Of a DNA stretch of 64,000 nt, positions 51,091-60,022 are shown piece by piece. Source of the DNA: Peptococcaceae bacterium BRH_c4b (GTDB lineage Bacteria > Bacillota > Desulfotomaculia > Desulfotomaculales > Desulfocucumaceae); contig LADO01000025.1 of the NCBI GenBank assembly GCA_000961595.1, positions 1 to 64,000 on the forward strand, written 5' to 3'. The notes under the pieces are model-generated. The model worked only from the letters and a program-made list of their open reading frames with translations, did no database searches and was not told the origin of the DNA. Every line of letters starts with the position of its first letter. Position 1 is the stretch's first letter. A program made the translations under genes and the position numbers.

Positions 51091-52365
51091 ATGAACACAG
51101 ATGTGGTGACGAGGGAAAAGATAATTATAAACGGCAAGTCCGTTTTAAAAGGGAAAATAAAAATAGGCGGTGCCAAGAACTCTGCCCTGGCCCTGATCTG
51201 TGCGGCTGTCATGGCCGACGGAGAGGTGGTGCTGGAAAAGGTTCCCGAGATAAATGATGTTATGGTGATGTTGGACATCATATCTTCACTGGGGGCCAAG
51301 GTGACCTGGCAGGAGAGTGAAACCATAAAGATAAATCCCCCGGAGAAGATTACCTCCCACCCGCCCTATAGCATGGTGAAAAAGCTTCGGGCGTCAAATC
51401 TGTTGCTGGGCCCCATGCTGGCCCGCTACGGCAGCGCCAAGGTAGCCTTGCCCGGTGGGTGTAATATCGGCACCAGGCCGATGGATCTCCATTTTAAGGG
51501 ATTGACCGGACTGGGTGCGCAGCTAAGACTGGAGCGCGGCTGTATCCTGGCGGAGGCCGGCAGGCTAAAGGGCTCCAGGATTTATCTGGATTTTCCCAGC
51601 GTGGGGGCCACCGAGAACCTCATGATAGCCGCCTGCCTGGCTGAGGGGCAAACTATTATCGAGAATGTGGCCAAAGAACCCGAGATAGTGGATCTGGCCA
51701 ATTTTCTCAATTGCATGGGTGCTAAGGTACGTGGAGCGGGTACCGACGTGATTAAAATACAGGGTGTCGAGCGGCTCTCCGGCTGCTCCAGGTACTGCGT
51801 AATCCCTGACCGGATCGAGGCAGGCACCTTTATGGTAGCAGCTGCGGCCACCGGGGGAGACATAACCCTGGAAAACGTCATCAGTACCCACCTGGAGCCC
51901 GTCAGCGCCAAGCTGCGGGAAGCCAATGTAGAAATAATCGAAGGCGAGGACAGCATCAGGGTAATTGCCGACAAACCGCTTACACCCATCGATATAAAAA
52001 CCATGCCTTATCCCGGCTTTCCCACTGATTTGCAGTCCCAGATGATGGGCATGTTATCCACCGTTGCCGGCACCAGCATTATTATAGAAAATATTTTTGA
52101 GAACAGATTCCAGGTGGCCGACGAGCTGAAGAGAATGGGAGCCAACATCAAGGTTGAAGGTAGGCTGGCGGTCATTGAAGGGGTGGAAGCCCTGCAGGGT
52201 ACCCAGGTCAAGGCCACGGACCTGCGGGCAGGAGCTGCGCTGGTGGTGGCGGCCCTGATGGCCAACGGCAGGACGGAGATATACCACCCGGATTACATAT
52301 ACCGGGGCTACCACGATTTTGAAGACAAACTGAGGGAACTGGGAGCAGACATAACAAGCGTTTGA
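51091..52365 (+). CDS. murA: UDP-N-acetylglucosamine 1-carboxyvinyltransferase
   Basis: A 424-residue EPSP-synthase-family enzyme transferring enolpyruvate from PEP to UDP-GlcNAc, the first committed step of peptidoglycan synthesis. 'KIGGAKNSALALICAAVMADG' binds UDP-GlcNAc, 'ALPGGCNIGTRPMDLHF' carries the catalytic Cys, 'PDRIEAGTFMVAAAATGG' and 'YPGFPTDLQSQMM' are family blocks. I choose ATG 51091; TTG 51055 in frame has no ribosome binding site. The Cys implies fosfomycin sensitivity of the target. Confidence 0.95.
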   Translation: MNTDVVTREKIIINGKSVLKGKIKIGGAKNSALALICAAVMADGEVVLEKVPEINDVMVMLDIISSLGAKVTWQESETIKINPPEKITSHPPYSMVKKLRASNLLLGPMLARYGSAKVALPGGCNIGTRPMDLHFKGLTGLGAQLRLERGCILAEAGRLKGSRIYLDFPSVGATENLMIAACLAEGQTIIENVAKEPEIVDLANFLNCMGAKVRGAGTDVIKIQGVERLSGCSRYCVIPDRIEAGTFMVAAAATGGDITLENVISTHLEPVSAKLREANVEIIEGEDSIRVIADKPLTPIDIKTMPYPGFPTDLQSQMMGMLSTVAGTSIIIENIFENRFQVADELKRMGANIKVEGRLAVIEGVEALQGTQVKATDLRAGAALVVAALMANGRTEIYHPDYIYRGYHDFEDKLRELGADITSV

Positions 52366-52367
52366 TT

Positions 52368-52398
52368 TTGCGACAAGGGGACGGTTCTCTTGTCGCAA
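52368..52398. repeat. REP-like palindrome TTGCGACAAG ... CTTGTCGCAA
   Basis: Ten-base arms around GGGACGGTTCT, starting 2 bases after the murA stop. The 303-base gap to rlmH otherwise appears empty; its last ~100 bases are open in the rlmH frame but precede the true start. Confidence 0.75.
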
Positions 52399-52668
52399 GA
52401 AAGACAGCATCAGCATATCGGGCAGCTAACTAGAGAGTGATAAAAGACATCCTTACCAATAGCGCCGTTCATTATGGTGGCATGAAGGTCAGTCTGGATA
52501 ATGGGATATTGGCAGGGTTTAGGAAGTTGTCGAGTGATCTTTTTGTATCGTTTATAGAATAATAGGCAAATGAATGATTTAAAAATACCCCCTAGTTGGC
52601 TGGCGCAGGGGGTATTTGGCATGGTGTTTATGGAAAATAAAACTACATCTGTAATCGGAGGTTTGAAT

Positions 52669-53148
52669 TTGCACATATCAATACTGGCGGTGGGCCGCCT
52701 CAAGGAAAGATATCTGGCAGAGGCCCAGCAGGAATATATGAAGCGGCTAAAGTCCTATGCAAAGGTTGTCATAACGGAAGTTGTTGACGAGGGCTATGCC
52801 GAGCGAATTTCCCCTGCCCGGGAGGAAGAGGTAAAGGAAAAAGAAACCCAGCGGCTGCAAAAGCATATTAAACAAGGAACATACACCATAGCCCTGGACA
52901 GGGAGGGCAGACAGCTATCCTCCGAGGAACTGGCCAGCATGCTGGACTCCTTGGCCCTGCAGGGCAAAAGTGATGTTACCTTTCTCATCGGCGGCTCCCT
53001 GGGACTGTCTCGGGAAATAATTGCCCGGGCCGACTACCGCCTGTCTTTCTCTCAACTCACTTTCCCCCACCAACTTATGAGGGTTATTCTTTTGGAGCAG
53101 ATTTACAGGGCGTTTAAGATTATTAAGGGTGAACCGTACCACAAGTAA
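52669..53148 (+). CDS. rlmH: 23S rRNA pseudouridine-1915 N3-methyltransferase
   Basis: A 159-residue SPOUT methyltransferase modifying pseudouridine 1915 of 23S rRNA. 'ISILAVGRLKERYLAEAQQEY', 'YTIALDREGRQLSSEELA', 'VTFLIGGSLGLSREI' (SAM knot), 'LSFSQLTFPHQLMRVILLEQIYRAFKI' and the invariant C-terminal 'GEPYHK' are all present. Start TTG 52669, 7 bases after GGAGG, gives exactly the usual length; an upstream ATG at 52570 would add 33 unrelated residues. Confidence 0.96.
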   Translation: MHISILAVGRLKERYLAEAQQEYMKRLKSYAKVVITEVVDEGYAERISPAREEEVKEKETQRLQKHIKQGTYTIALDREGRQLSSEELASMLDSLALQGKSDVTFLIGGSLGLSREIIARADYRLSFSQLTFPHQLMRVILLEQIYRAFKIIKGEPYHK

Positions 53149-53149
53149 A

Positions 53150-53180
53150 GGCGACAAGGAGGACGGTTCTCGGTGTCGCC
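53150..53180. repeat. REP-like palindrome GGCGACA ... TGTCGCC
   Basis: Seven-base arms around AGGAGGACGGTTCTCGG, starting 1 base after the rlmH stop and 13 bases before the end of the convergent DJ-1-like gene. Confidence 0.75.
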
Positions 53181-53193
53181 AATTTTCTGGTGA

Positions 53194-53739
53194 TTAGGCC
53201 AGCATTGCTGTCCTAATCTTTTCTGCTGTATCTTTATCTTTTAAAATTTCCACTAATTTAAAACTGAACTCCAGGGAAGTACCCGGTCCTTTGGAAGTAA
53301 TAAAGTTTTGTGTCTGTACAACCCTTTCTGTTGCGATTTCCGCTCCATCTAAATTTTTTTCAAATCCGGGATAGCATATAGCAGCTTTTCCTTTCAACAA
53401 TCCCATTTGTCCATATACAATAGGAGCCGCGCAAATAGCCGCCAAATACTTACCTTGGTTTGCAAATTGACTAATCCTTTGTTTCAATCCTTCGTGAGCC
53501 GCCAAATTGGTGCTTCCCGGCATGCCTCCCGGCAACACAATCATATCAACATTTTCATAATCAACATCTTCAAATAATATATCCGCTAAAACCGTAAGCC
53601 CGTGGACACTTGTTACATTCATTTCTTTTGTCATAGAAACCATAAGCACCGCGATATCCGCCCTTCTTAAAACATCCAACATGGTAATTGCTTCCAATTC
53701 TTCAAATCCAGTTGCTAAATGCACGCATACTTTCGCCAT
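53194..53739 (-). CDS. DJ-1/PfpI family protein
   Basis: A 181-residue DJ-1-like protein: 'LATGFEELEAITMLDVLRRA' with the conserved Glu, 'MIVLPGGMPGSTNLA', and 'LAAICAAPIVYGQMGLLKGK' with the reactive Cys. Relatives act in protein or nucleotide deglycation or as chaperones; substrate here is unknown. AAAAAAGGAGAATG precedes the start. It is more AT-rich than murA and rlmH, suggesting separate origin. Confidence 0.88.
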   Translation of the reverse strand: MAKVCVHLATGFEELEAITMLDVLRRADIAVLMVSMTKEMNVTSVHGLTVLADILFEDVDYENVDMIVLPGGMPGSTNLAAHEGLKQRISQFANQGKYLAAICAAPIVYGQMGLLKGKAAICYPGFEKNLDGAEIATERVVQTQNFITSKGPGTSLEFSFKLVEILKDKDTAEKIRTAMLA

Positions 53740-54005
53740 TTTTCATTCTCCTTTTTTTAATATTTTTAACGTAATTAAATCTTTCGGCCTGTTTTAAGTT
53801 GTCTTAAGTTTTGACTGGAAATAGTGTGTCGCGCAAACCGCAGCCAGCGGGTTGTGTCCTGTTACCCGGTCTTTTACTGCCAGGAGTGATTGGAGCAACG
53901 GAATGCTTTGTAAACAGGGTGTCATGTCCAACGCAAAGTTCAGGGAGGACGTTTAACTCAAGTTTACCATAATCACAGCCATCTTATCCAGTTAGGCAAA
54001 TAGTA

Positions 54006-54240
54006 GGCAAATAGGGACGGTTCTTGTCTTGCCATAGGCAAAATGTGGCAATATAAAGGTGAGGTAAAAAAATGCCATGGCAAGCAAGGATCAAAGGAGA
54101 GTTTTCAAACAGATTGGAGAGTTGTTTGGGGGTATAAGTGAATCCATGGCGAGCAGGATTTTGACAAAAGGCTGATGGGCAAGCAAGAACCGTCCCCGCT
54201 TGCCTCGCTTGCCTCCAAGAACCGTCCCCGCTTGCCTCCA
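54006..54240 (+). mobile_element. Internally deleted RAYT element, derivative 1
   Basis: Begins GGGACGGTTCTTGTCTTGCC like the intact element at 56258, then ATG 54072 reads 'MPWQARIKGEFS' (start of the transposase) and jumps at ...TTTTC/AAACAGATTGG... directly to the transposase end ('QIGELFGGISES', stop 54173). The right end GGGCAAGCAAGAACCGTCCCC is followed by a second AAGAACCGTCCCCGCTTGCC. About 700 internal bases are missing. It sits in the 590-base region 53740-54329, the first part of which shows nothing. Confidence 0.8.
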
Positions 54241-54329
54241 TGGCGGCTAATGGCCCTAATACAATGCTGACCAGGGAACCAGGTTTAAGAAGAAATTTAC
54301 AGGAATTAAATATATAATGACGAATTGTA

Positions 54330-56257
54330 GGGTTTAAAGTTGATATAACTAACCGTAAAAAGGCCGAGGAGGCCCTGCGGAAAAGCGAGGAGTTGTTCAG
54401 GGCCACTTTTGAGGGGGCAGCTATTGGCATATTGCTTTCGGATGATAGCGGGCGTGTTTTCAAAAGCAATACGACTTTTCAGGAGATGCTGGGTTACAGC
54501 GGTGAAGAACTTGACAGAATGACTGTTTTTGATTTTACTCATGCGGAGTACATTGACTATGAGAGGAATCTTTATCAAGAAGTACTCAGCGGGGAACGAA
54601 CATTTTCAGATTGAAAAACGCTATATACGTAAAGATGGGAGCTTTGTATGGGGCCGGCTCAATGTTTCTCCGATCCTGGATGGTTAGGGAAGACCGCTTT
54701 TTGCCACAGGAATGGTTGAAGATATCACGGAGCGAAAATTAACGGAAGAAGTTTTAACAAAGAGACTGGCCTATGAGAAGATGACATCCGAGATATCACT
54801 GCTTGGTGTGATGGTGGAAAATATCAATGAATTCCAGGAAAAATGCCTGGAGATTATGGGGAAATTTTTAGACGTAAGCGAGATATATATTTATGAATAT
54901 ATCCATAAGACGGAATTATTTATAAATACTTTTTTTTGGGCATCACCGGATATGGTTTCCAAACTTAACAGATGTGCAAGCGTTGCTTGTAGAGATTCCC
55001 TGGCTAATGCAGATGATTAAAGACAACAAGATAATAAATTATAAAGATATTAAAGATATTCCCGGTGCAGGGGAGAAAAAAATACTCGGGTTCCTTGATC
55101 TAGAATCTGCTCTCATTTTACCGGTTTATACCGGGAAAAAGTTTTACGGTTTGATAGTTTTTCATGAGTGCAGATACCATCGGAAATGGCCTGTAGAGGA
55201 TGTTACCCTGCTAAATACTATTGTGCAAATAATCAGCGGAGCGATTGAGCGCAAACAATCGGAAAATGCGCTCAGAAAAAGTGAGGCTAAATACCGTTCC
55301 TATTTCGAAAATTCTCAGGATATTGTTTTTATAAATTCCGGGGATTCTTTTATAGACGTTCATTATTGGATATGTAATAGTATTCAGAGATATTACCGAA
55401 CAAAGGAAAATGGAGGAACAGGCGGCCCTTTCTCAAAAGATGGAGTCCATAGGGCAACTGGCTGCCGGGATAGCGCATGAGATAAATACCCCGATGCAGT
55501 ATATTGGCGACAACACCAAATTCATGGAGGATTCTTTCAAATCCATGCTGGATTATGTAGAGAGCTTTAAAAAATCCGTTAAAGCTATGGAAAAGGAACG
55601 GACTTTCGCCGCCATGGACAGATTAAAAGACCTTGAGGATGAGTATGATGTAGATTATCTGATTGAGGAGGTTCCAAAAGCCATAGAGCAGACACTGGAA
55701 GGAATAGAGCGGGTGAGTAAACTGGTGCTGGCAATGAAAGAATTCTCCCACCCGGGTAAAAAAGAAAAAGCTTTAGCGGATATCAACAAGGCCATTGATA
55801 ATACGGTGATCATCTCAAAAAATGAGTGGAAATACGTAGCGGATTTGAAAACAGACCTTGATCAGAGATTGCCTTTGATTTACTGCGATATCGATCAGAT
55901 TAACCAGGTAGTTTTAAATATGATTGTGAATGCTGCCCAGGCTATAAGTGAGGAAGTAGAGGAAGGAACTTCACAAAAAGGTGAAATATTGATAACAACA
56001 CAGATACAAGAAAAATATCTGCAGATTATCATAAGCGATACCGGAGCAGGGATTCCGGAATCTGCCTTAAGATTTTTGATCTCTTCTTTACAACAAAGGA
56101 GGTCGGTAAAGGTACGGGGCAAGGACTTGCCATTGCTCATGACATTATTGTAAATAAACATAAGGGAAGTATATATGTTGATTCGGAGATGGGCAAGGGC
56201 ACAAAGTTTACCATCAGTCTGCCGTTAAACGCATCAGGAGAAATGGAAGCAGCAAGT
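54330..56257 (+). pseudogene. Degraded PAS/GAF sensor histidine kinase
   Basis: Successive frames encode one protein. PAS: 'AEEALRKSEELFRATFEGAAIG'. Then a frameshift near 54610 to 'RYIRKDGSFVWGRL', a TAG at ~54687 after 'PILDG', and 'MVEDITERKLTEE'. A GAF domain ('NINEFQEKCLEIMGKFLDV') breaks near 55010 and continues as 'GFLDLESALILPVYTGKKF'. A second PAS is broken near 55370. HisKA 'GQLAAGIAHEINTPMQYI' keeps the phospho-acceptor His. HATPase 'QVVLNMIVNAAQA' and 'DTGAGIPESAL' shifts near 56075 before 'GQGLAIAHDII...GTKFTISLPLN'. At least four lesions make it non-functional as a full-length kinase. The RAYT element abuts its 3' end. Confidence 0.85.
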
Positions 56258-57162
56258 GGGGACGGTTCTTGTCTTGCCAGGCAAAATGTGGTAATATAAA
56301 GGTGAGGTGAAAAAAATGCCAAGGCAAGCAAGGATCAAAGGAGAGTTTTCAGTTTACCACATAATCCAGAGGGGAAACGAGAGAAAAAACCTGTTTTTTT
56401 CCGACGATGACAGGTTAAGCTTTGTTGAAACAATTGAAAGGACAAAGAAAAAGTATAACTTTCTGCTTTATGCATACTGCCTGATGGATAATCACGTGCA
56501 CCTTTTGATAGACGATAACGGAAACGACATATCCAGGTTAGTTAAAAGTATAAACATAAGCTATGCATATTATTTCAACCGGACCTACAGGAGGTGCGGG
56601 CACCTGTTCCAGGACAGGTTCAGGAGCGAGTTGGTAGATAATGACGGGTATCTGCTTGAGGTGAGCAGGTACATACATAACAATCCGGTCAGAGCCGGGA
56701 TCGTGAAAGAGCCGCCCGAATACCGTTGGAGCAGTTATAATATTTATACCAGCAGGCTAAATGACAAAAACGCGCTTATTGATAAAGGCAGGATTTTATG
56801 CATCTTTTCAAACAACCAGGTAAAAGCGGTTCAAGAATATATTGATTATGTATACAAAGAAGAGGGTAAGCAAGTAAATATCATGGACGTTGAAGAATCA
56901 ATTTCGGATGATGGTTATAATAGTGACTATATCTGTTCTCTGGAGCAGGCCCGGTTAAAAATAAGAGAAGCTACGGAAAGTAAAGAAATACTTTGCGAAG
57001 ATTTGAAAAACCACATTGATTTTCGTAATGAGTTGATAAGACAAATAAGAAGGAATTCTTCCCTTACATTAAAACAGATTGGAGAGTTGTTTGGGGGAAT
57101 AAGTGAATCCAGGGTGAGCAGGATTTTGACAAAAGGCTGATGGGCAAGCAAGAACCGTCCCC
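56258..57162 (+). mobile_element. RAYT transposon-like unit with REP ends
   Basis: About 905 bases. Left end GGGGACGGTTCTTGTCTTGCC (56258-56278) and right end GGCAAGCAAGAACCGTCCCC (57143-57162) are imperfect inverted repeats. The interior holds one intact transposase gene. The same ends bound the deleted derivatives at 54006 and 58974. Confidence 0.85.
56316..57140 (+). CDS. REP-associated tyrosine transposase (Y1_Tnp/RAYT)
   Basis: A 274-residue single-strand transposase. His60-x-His62 in 'LMDNHVHLLI' binds the metal and Tyr121 in 'EVSRYIHNNPVRAG' is the nucleophile; both are intact. A C-terminal HTH (~225-272, 'RNSSLTLKQIGELFGGISES') resembles DnaA/ParB-type DNA binding and is added to the core Y1 domain. 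ATG 56316 has GGTGAGGTG 6 bases upstream; GTG 56307 is inside that site. It is predicted to cut and move the flanking GGGGACGGTTC palindromes. Confidence 0.92.
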   Translation: MPRQARIKGEFSVYHIIQRGNERKNLFFSDDDRLSFVETIERTKKKYNFLLYAYCLMDNHVHLLIDDNGNDISRLVKSINISYAYYFNRTYRRCGHLFQDRFRSELVDNDGYLLEVSRYIHNNPVRAGIVKEPPEYRWSSYNIYTSRLNDKNALIDKGRILCIFSNNQVKAVQEYIDYVYKEEGKQVNIMDVEESISDDGYNSDYICSLEQARLKIREATESKEILCEDLKNHIDFRNELIRQIRRNSSLTLKQIGELFGGISESRVSRILTKG

Positions 57163-57234
57163 ACTTGCCTGCTTGCCTTGACAGTTTAAAATGTTTACTA
57201 TATCATTCTAATTGAATAATTTTCATATTTTAAT

Positions 57235-57390
57235 TTACAGGTGCCCGCAAGGGAGAATAGGGAATCAGGTGAGATTCCTGGACGGACCCGCCACTGTAAG
57301 GGGAAGCTGTTGCTAATGCCACTCCGTTTAGGGGGAAGGGGCAATGAAGCGATGAACCTGAGTCAGGAGACCTGCCTGTAGAATTACCAT
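57235..57390 (+). promoter_or_regulatory. Cobalamin riboswitch
   Basis: 'ACAGGTGCCCGCAAGGG' with 'AATAGGGAATCAGGTG' (57238-57271), 'GGACCCGCCACTGTAAGGGG', and the B12 box 'AGTCAGGAGACCTGCCTG' (57361-57378) are the conserved segments of adenosylcobalamin riboswitches. High cobalamin should favour the terminator at 57431. The next gene is the NCS1 permease at 57576, then cobS and cobT. The region starts ~75 bases after the RAYT element. Confidence 0.95.
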
Positions 57391-57430
57391 GCTGCCTCGA
57401 GTATAGGCTAGCTTAGGTGAGGATGATGGT

Positions 57431-57470
57431 AAAATCCACACCCCATTGGGTTGTGGATTTTTTTGTTTTT
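57431..57470 (+). terminator. Riboswitch-controlled terminator
   Basis: AAAATCCACACCC (57431-57443) pairs with GGGTTGTGGATTTT (57448-57461) with one bulge, followed by a T-rich run. It forms the off state of the riboswitch expression platform. Confidence 0.88.
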
Positions 57471-57485
57471 TTAATTAATATTAAT

Positions 57486-57552
57486 TGGGGACATTCCTTC
57501 TCGAATTTGATAATAAGTTAGGAATTTGGCTAACCCAAGAAGGTGTGTCCCC
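57486..57552. repeat. GGGGACATTCCTTC ... AAGAAGGTGTGTCCCC repeat in the riboswitch leader
   Basis: A long-loop copy lying between the riboswitch terminator and the ribosome binding site of the permease gene. It can form a hairpin in the leader RNA. Confidence 0.8.
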
Positions 57553-57575
57553 AAACCTTAGAAGGAGGGAAAACT

Positions 57576-58934
57576 ATGAAAGAAACTGCGTATCAGGAAA
57601 AAGTTTTAGAAGTGGAGCCTTATGGCGTTGAACCTATCCCCAAAGAGGAACGGCACGGCCGGCCAGGGCAAATGTTTACCATCTGGTTTGCCATCAATCT
57701 GAACGTGGTTACCTGGTTTACCGGTTTTTTGGGGATTGAATTCGGGTTATCCTTAAAGTACGCCATCCTGGCAATTATTATCGGCAATATTATCGGAGCG
57801 GCTTTCCTGGCCTTAAGTTCTTCCATTGGTGCTGAATTGGGTCAGCCTCTGATTCCCGCCAGTAAAAGGGCGTTCGGGAAGACGGGAGTATTCGGATTAT
57901 CATTTTTAAATTTAGTGAATAATATTGGCTGGCTGGGAGTTAACCTGGCCCTTGCCGTTATGGCTTTGCAAAAGATTTTGCCTTTGAGCTATCATTCTTC
58001 TTTATTGTTGATCGCCGCCGTTACTTTGCTTGTTGCCGTGTACGGCTATAACTTCATCCACGTCTTTGCCCAGTGGATGTCAGTGATTATGGGCGTGCTT
58101 TTTCTCGCCATGTTTGTGATAACCGTGCATAACCTGCCTGCAATTATGAGCCATACCGCTCCAGGATCAGGTGGGTTTAATTTGGGGATGTTTATTCTTG
58201 CCATTGCCGTCGCGTTTTCTTACCAGATTAGCTATTGTCCCATCGGCACGGATTATGCCCGGTATCTTCCGGAAAATACCCCGAAGAAAAAACTCTGGCA
58301 GTTTTCTTTTTGGGGAGCCGTTTCTGTTTGTATCTGGCTGGAAATTCTGGGCGCTTTGACAGCGACATTAGGCATGCATACAGGACCTATGGATTTCATT
58401 GCCAGGCTCATGGGCGTGTTCACCATACCGGCCCTGATCACTGTAATTTTCAGTATTCTGCCGAATAATGTAATAGCCATTTATAGCGGGGGACTGGCGG
58501 CTCTGGCCATGGGCCTTCCCCTGAAACGGTGGGCTTCAGCACTTCTAACCGCCGGCCTGGGCGTGCTGATCATATCTTTCGGGAGCGGTAAACTGGCCCA
58601 TACCTATACCAATTTCCTTCTTCTGCTCTCGTACTGGATCGCTCCCTGGCTGGGTGTGGTGCTGAGCGACTTTTATTATCACAAGGCCAACCCTTGGCGT
58701 AAAGACGAGCCCAAAGGATGGATTGGAATTGTTTCATTTCTTTGCGGTGTGTTAATCTCAATCCCTCTTATGAATTCGGTTCTTTACGTTGGACCTGTCG
58801 CTAAAAACTACCTGGGGGGAGCGGACATCAGCTATTTCCTGAGTCTTTTGGTGAGTGTGCTGATTTACCATGTGGCAGTAAAAATAAAACAGGTACCTCT
58901 TGCAGCCAAGCCTTCTGCCGAAGTCAAGAACTAA
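57576..58934 (+). CDS. NCS1 family nucleobase/cation permease under riboswitch control
   Basis: A 452-residue, ~12-TM permease of the NCS1 (cytosine/purine/HMP) family. 'QMFTIWFAINLNVVTWFTGFLG' (TM1), 'IIGAAFLALSSSIGAELGQPLIPASKRAFG', 'LNLVNNIGWLGVNLAL' (TM3) and 'FSYQISYCPIGTDYARYLPEN' match the family. ATG 57576 follows AAGGAGGG. Its place behind a cobalamin riboswitch and before cobS, cobT and bza-like genes suggests uptake of a cobamide precursor such as a benzimidazole or purine-like base, not simple cytosine uptake; this is inference. Confidence 0.87.
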   Translation: MKETAYQEKVLEVEPYGVEPIPKEERHGRPGQMFTIWFAINLNVVTWFTGFLGIEFGLSLKYAILAIIIGNIIGAAFLALSSSIGAELGQPLIPASKRAFGKTGVFGLSFLNLVNNIGWLGVNLALAVMALQKILPLSYHSSLLLIAAVTLLVAVYGYNFIHVFAQWMSVIMGVLFLAMFVITVHNLPAIMSHTAPGSGGFNLGMFILAIAVAFSYQISYCPIGTDYARYLPENTPKKKLWQFSFWGAVSVCIWLEILGALTATLGMHTGPMDFIARLMGVFTIPALITVIFSILPNNVIAIYSGGLAALAMGLPLKRWASALLTAGLGVLIISFGSGKLAHTYTNFLLLLSYWIAPWLGVVLSDFYYHKANPWRKDEPKGWIGIVSFLCGVLISIPLMNSVLYVGPVAKNYLGGADISYFLSLLVSVLIYHVAVKIKQVPLAAKPSAEVKN

Positions 58935-58973
58935 TTACTGGGGACATTCCTTCCCTGACATGTAAGGGCAAAT

Positions 58974-59190
58974 AGGGACGGTTCTTGTTTTGCCAGGTAA
59001 AATGTGGTAGTTTTAATATTTAAACCAGCAAAAAAACCACATTGATTTTCGTAATGAGTTGATAAGACAAATAAGAAGGAATTCTTCCCTTGTTTTAAAG
59101 TAGATCGGAGAGTTGTTTGGGGGTATAAGTGAATTCAGGGTGAGCAGGATTTTGACAAATGATGGGCAAGCAAGAACCGTCCCCACTTGC
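58974..59190 (+). mobile_element. Internally deleted RAYT element, derivative 2
   Basis: Left end GGGACGGTTCTTGTTTTGCC, then a jump to the last ~150 bases of the transposase gene (from AAAAACCACATTGATTTTCG, frame destroyed by TAG and small changes) and right end GGGCAAGCAAGAACCGTCCCC. A GGGGACATTCCTTCC arm lies just upstream (58941). It fills the 281-base gap between permease and cobS. Confidence 0.8.
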
Positions 59191-59215
59191 CCTGAAAAGG
59201 TGAGGTAGTACAACC

Positions 59216-60022
59216 TTGGAATTTTTACTGGCAGTTCAATTTCTAACGAAAATACCGGTTACCGTCCGGGGGAGTGTGGATGAAAAAAGGATGGCCCGCT
59301 CTATGGCATTTTTTTCTCTGGTCGGGTTACTGCTGGGAGCCTGCGCTGCTGCTTTACATGCGTTAGCTTCTTATGTTTTTGCGCCTCCGGTGTGCAACCT
59401 TGTTGCTTTGGCATTTCTGATTGTAATAACCGGGAATTTGCACGGGGACGGTTTGATGGATGCCGCCGACGGGCTATTCAGCGGGAGACCCCGGGAACGC
59501 ATGCTGGAAATAATGAGGGACAGCCGGGTCGGTTCTCACGGAGTTACCGCAGGCGTCTTAGTGGTACTGGCAAAATTCGTGCTGTTGGGACAAATGCCCG
59601 CGGCCATGCAGGGAGTGGCATTAATCCTGGCCACTACGTTGGGCCGCTGGTCCCAGGTCTATGGCGCGGCCTTTTATCCGTATGCCCGCCCCACCGGGGG
59701 AACCGGTGGCTTTACAGCCCATGTGGGTTTTCGTGAAATGTTTTATAACTCGTTAACCGTTGTGCTATTAACTTTATATTTGCTCAGGTTTCATGGATTG
59801 ATCCTGCTGATTGCCGTTCTGGCCGGAACAGCGTTGCTGGAATGGTATGTTGCCAGAAAAATAGGGGGTATAACGGGAGACACCCTGGGGGCTGCCAGTG
59901 AATGTATTGAAGTGTTAACACTGGCGGTGCTGCTGGTCATATTCACGAAATCTGACTTGATAATAATAAATACATCTATTTTACAGGAGGTCTTAAAATG
60001 GGTTCCGAATTTTATAAAGTGA
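59216..60022 (+). CDS. cobS: Adenosylcobinamide-GDP ribazoletransferase
   Basis: A 268-residue membrane enzyme joining adenosylcobinamide-GDP to alpha-ribazole (phosphate), the last step of cobamide assembly. 'FLLAVQFLTKIPV', 'HGDGLMDAADGLFSGRPRERMLEIMRDSRVGSHG' (Asp-rich metal site) and 'GGITGDTLGAASECIEV' are family signatures, with several TM helices. TTG 59216 follows AAAAGGTGAGG. The 3' end overlaps cobT by 25 bases, so the two are cotranscribed. Confidence 0.95.
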   Translation: MEFLLAVQFLTKIPVTVRGSVDEKRMARSMAFFSLVGLLLGACAAALHALASYVFAPPVCNLVALAFLIVITGNLHGDGLMDAADGLFSGRPRERMLEIMRDSRVGSHGVTAGVLVVLAKFVLLGQMPAAMQGVALILATTLGRWSQVYGAAFYPYARPTGGTGGFTAHVGFREMFYNSLTVVLLTLYLLRFHGLILLIAVLAGTALLEWYVARKIGGITGDTLGAASECIEVLTLAVLLVIFTKSDLIIINTSILQEVLKWVPNFIK

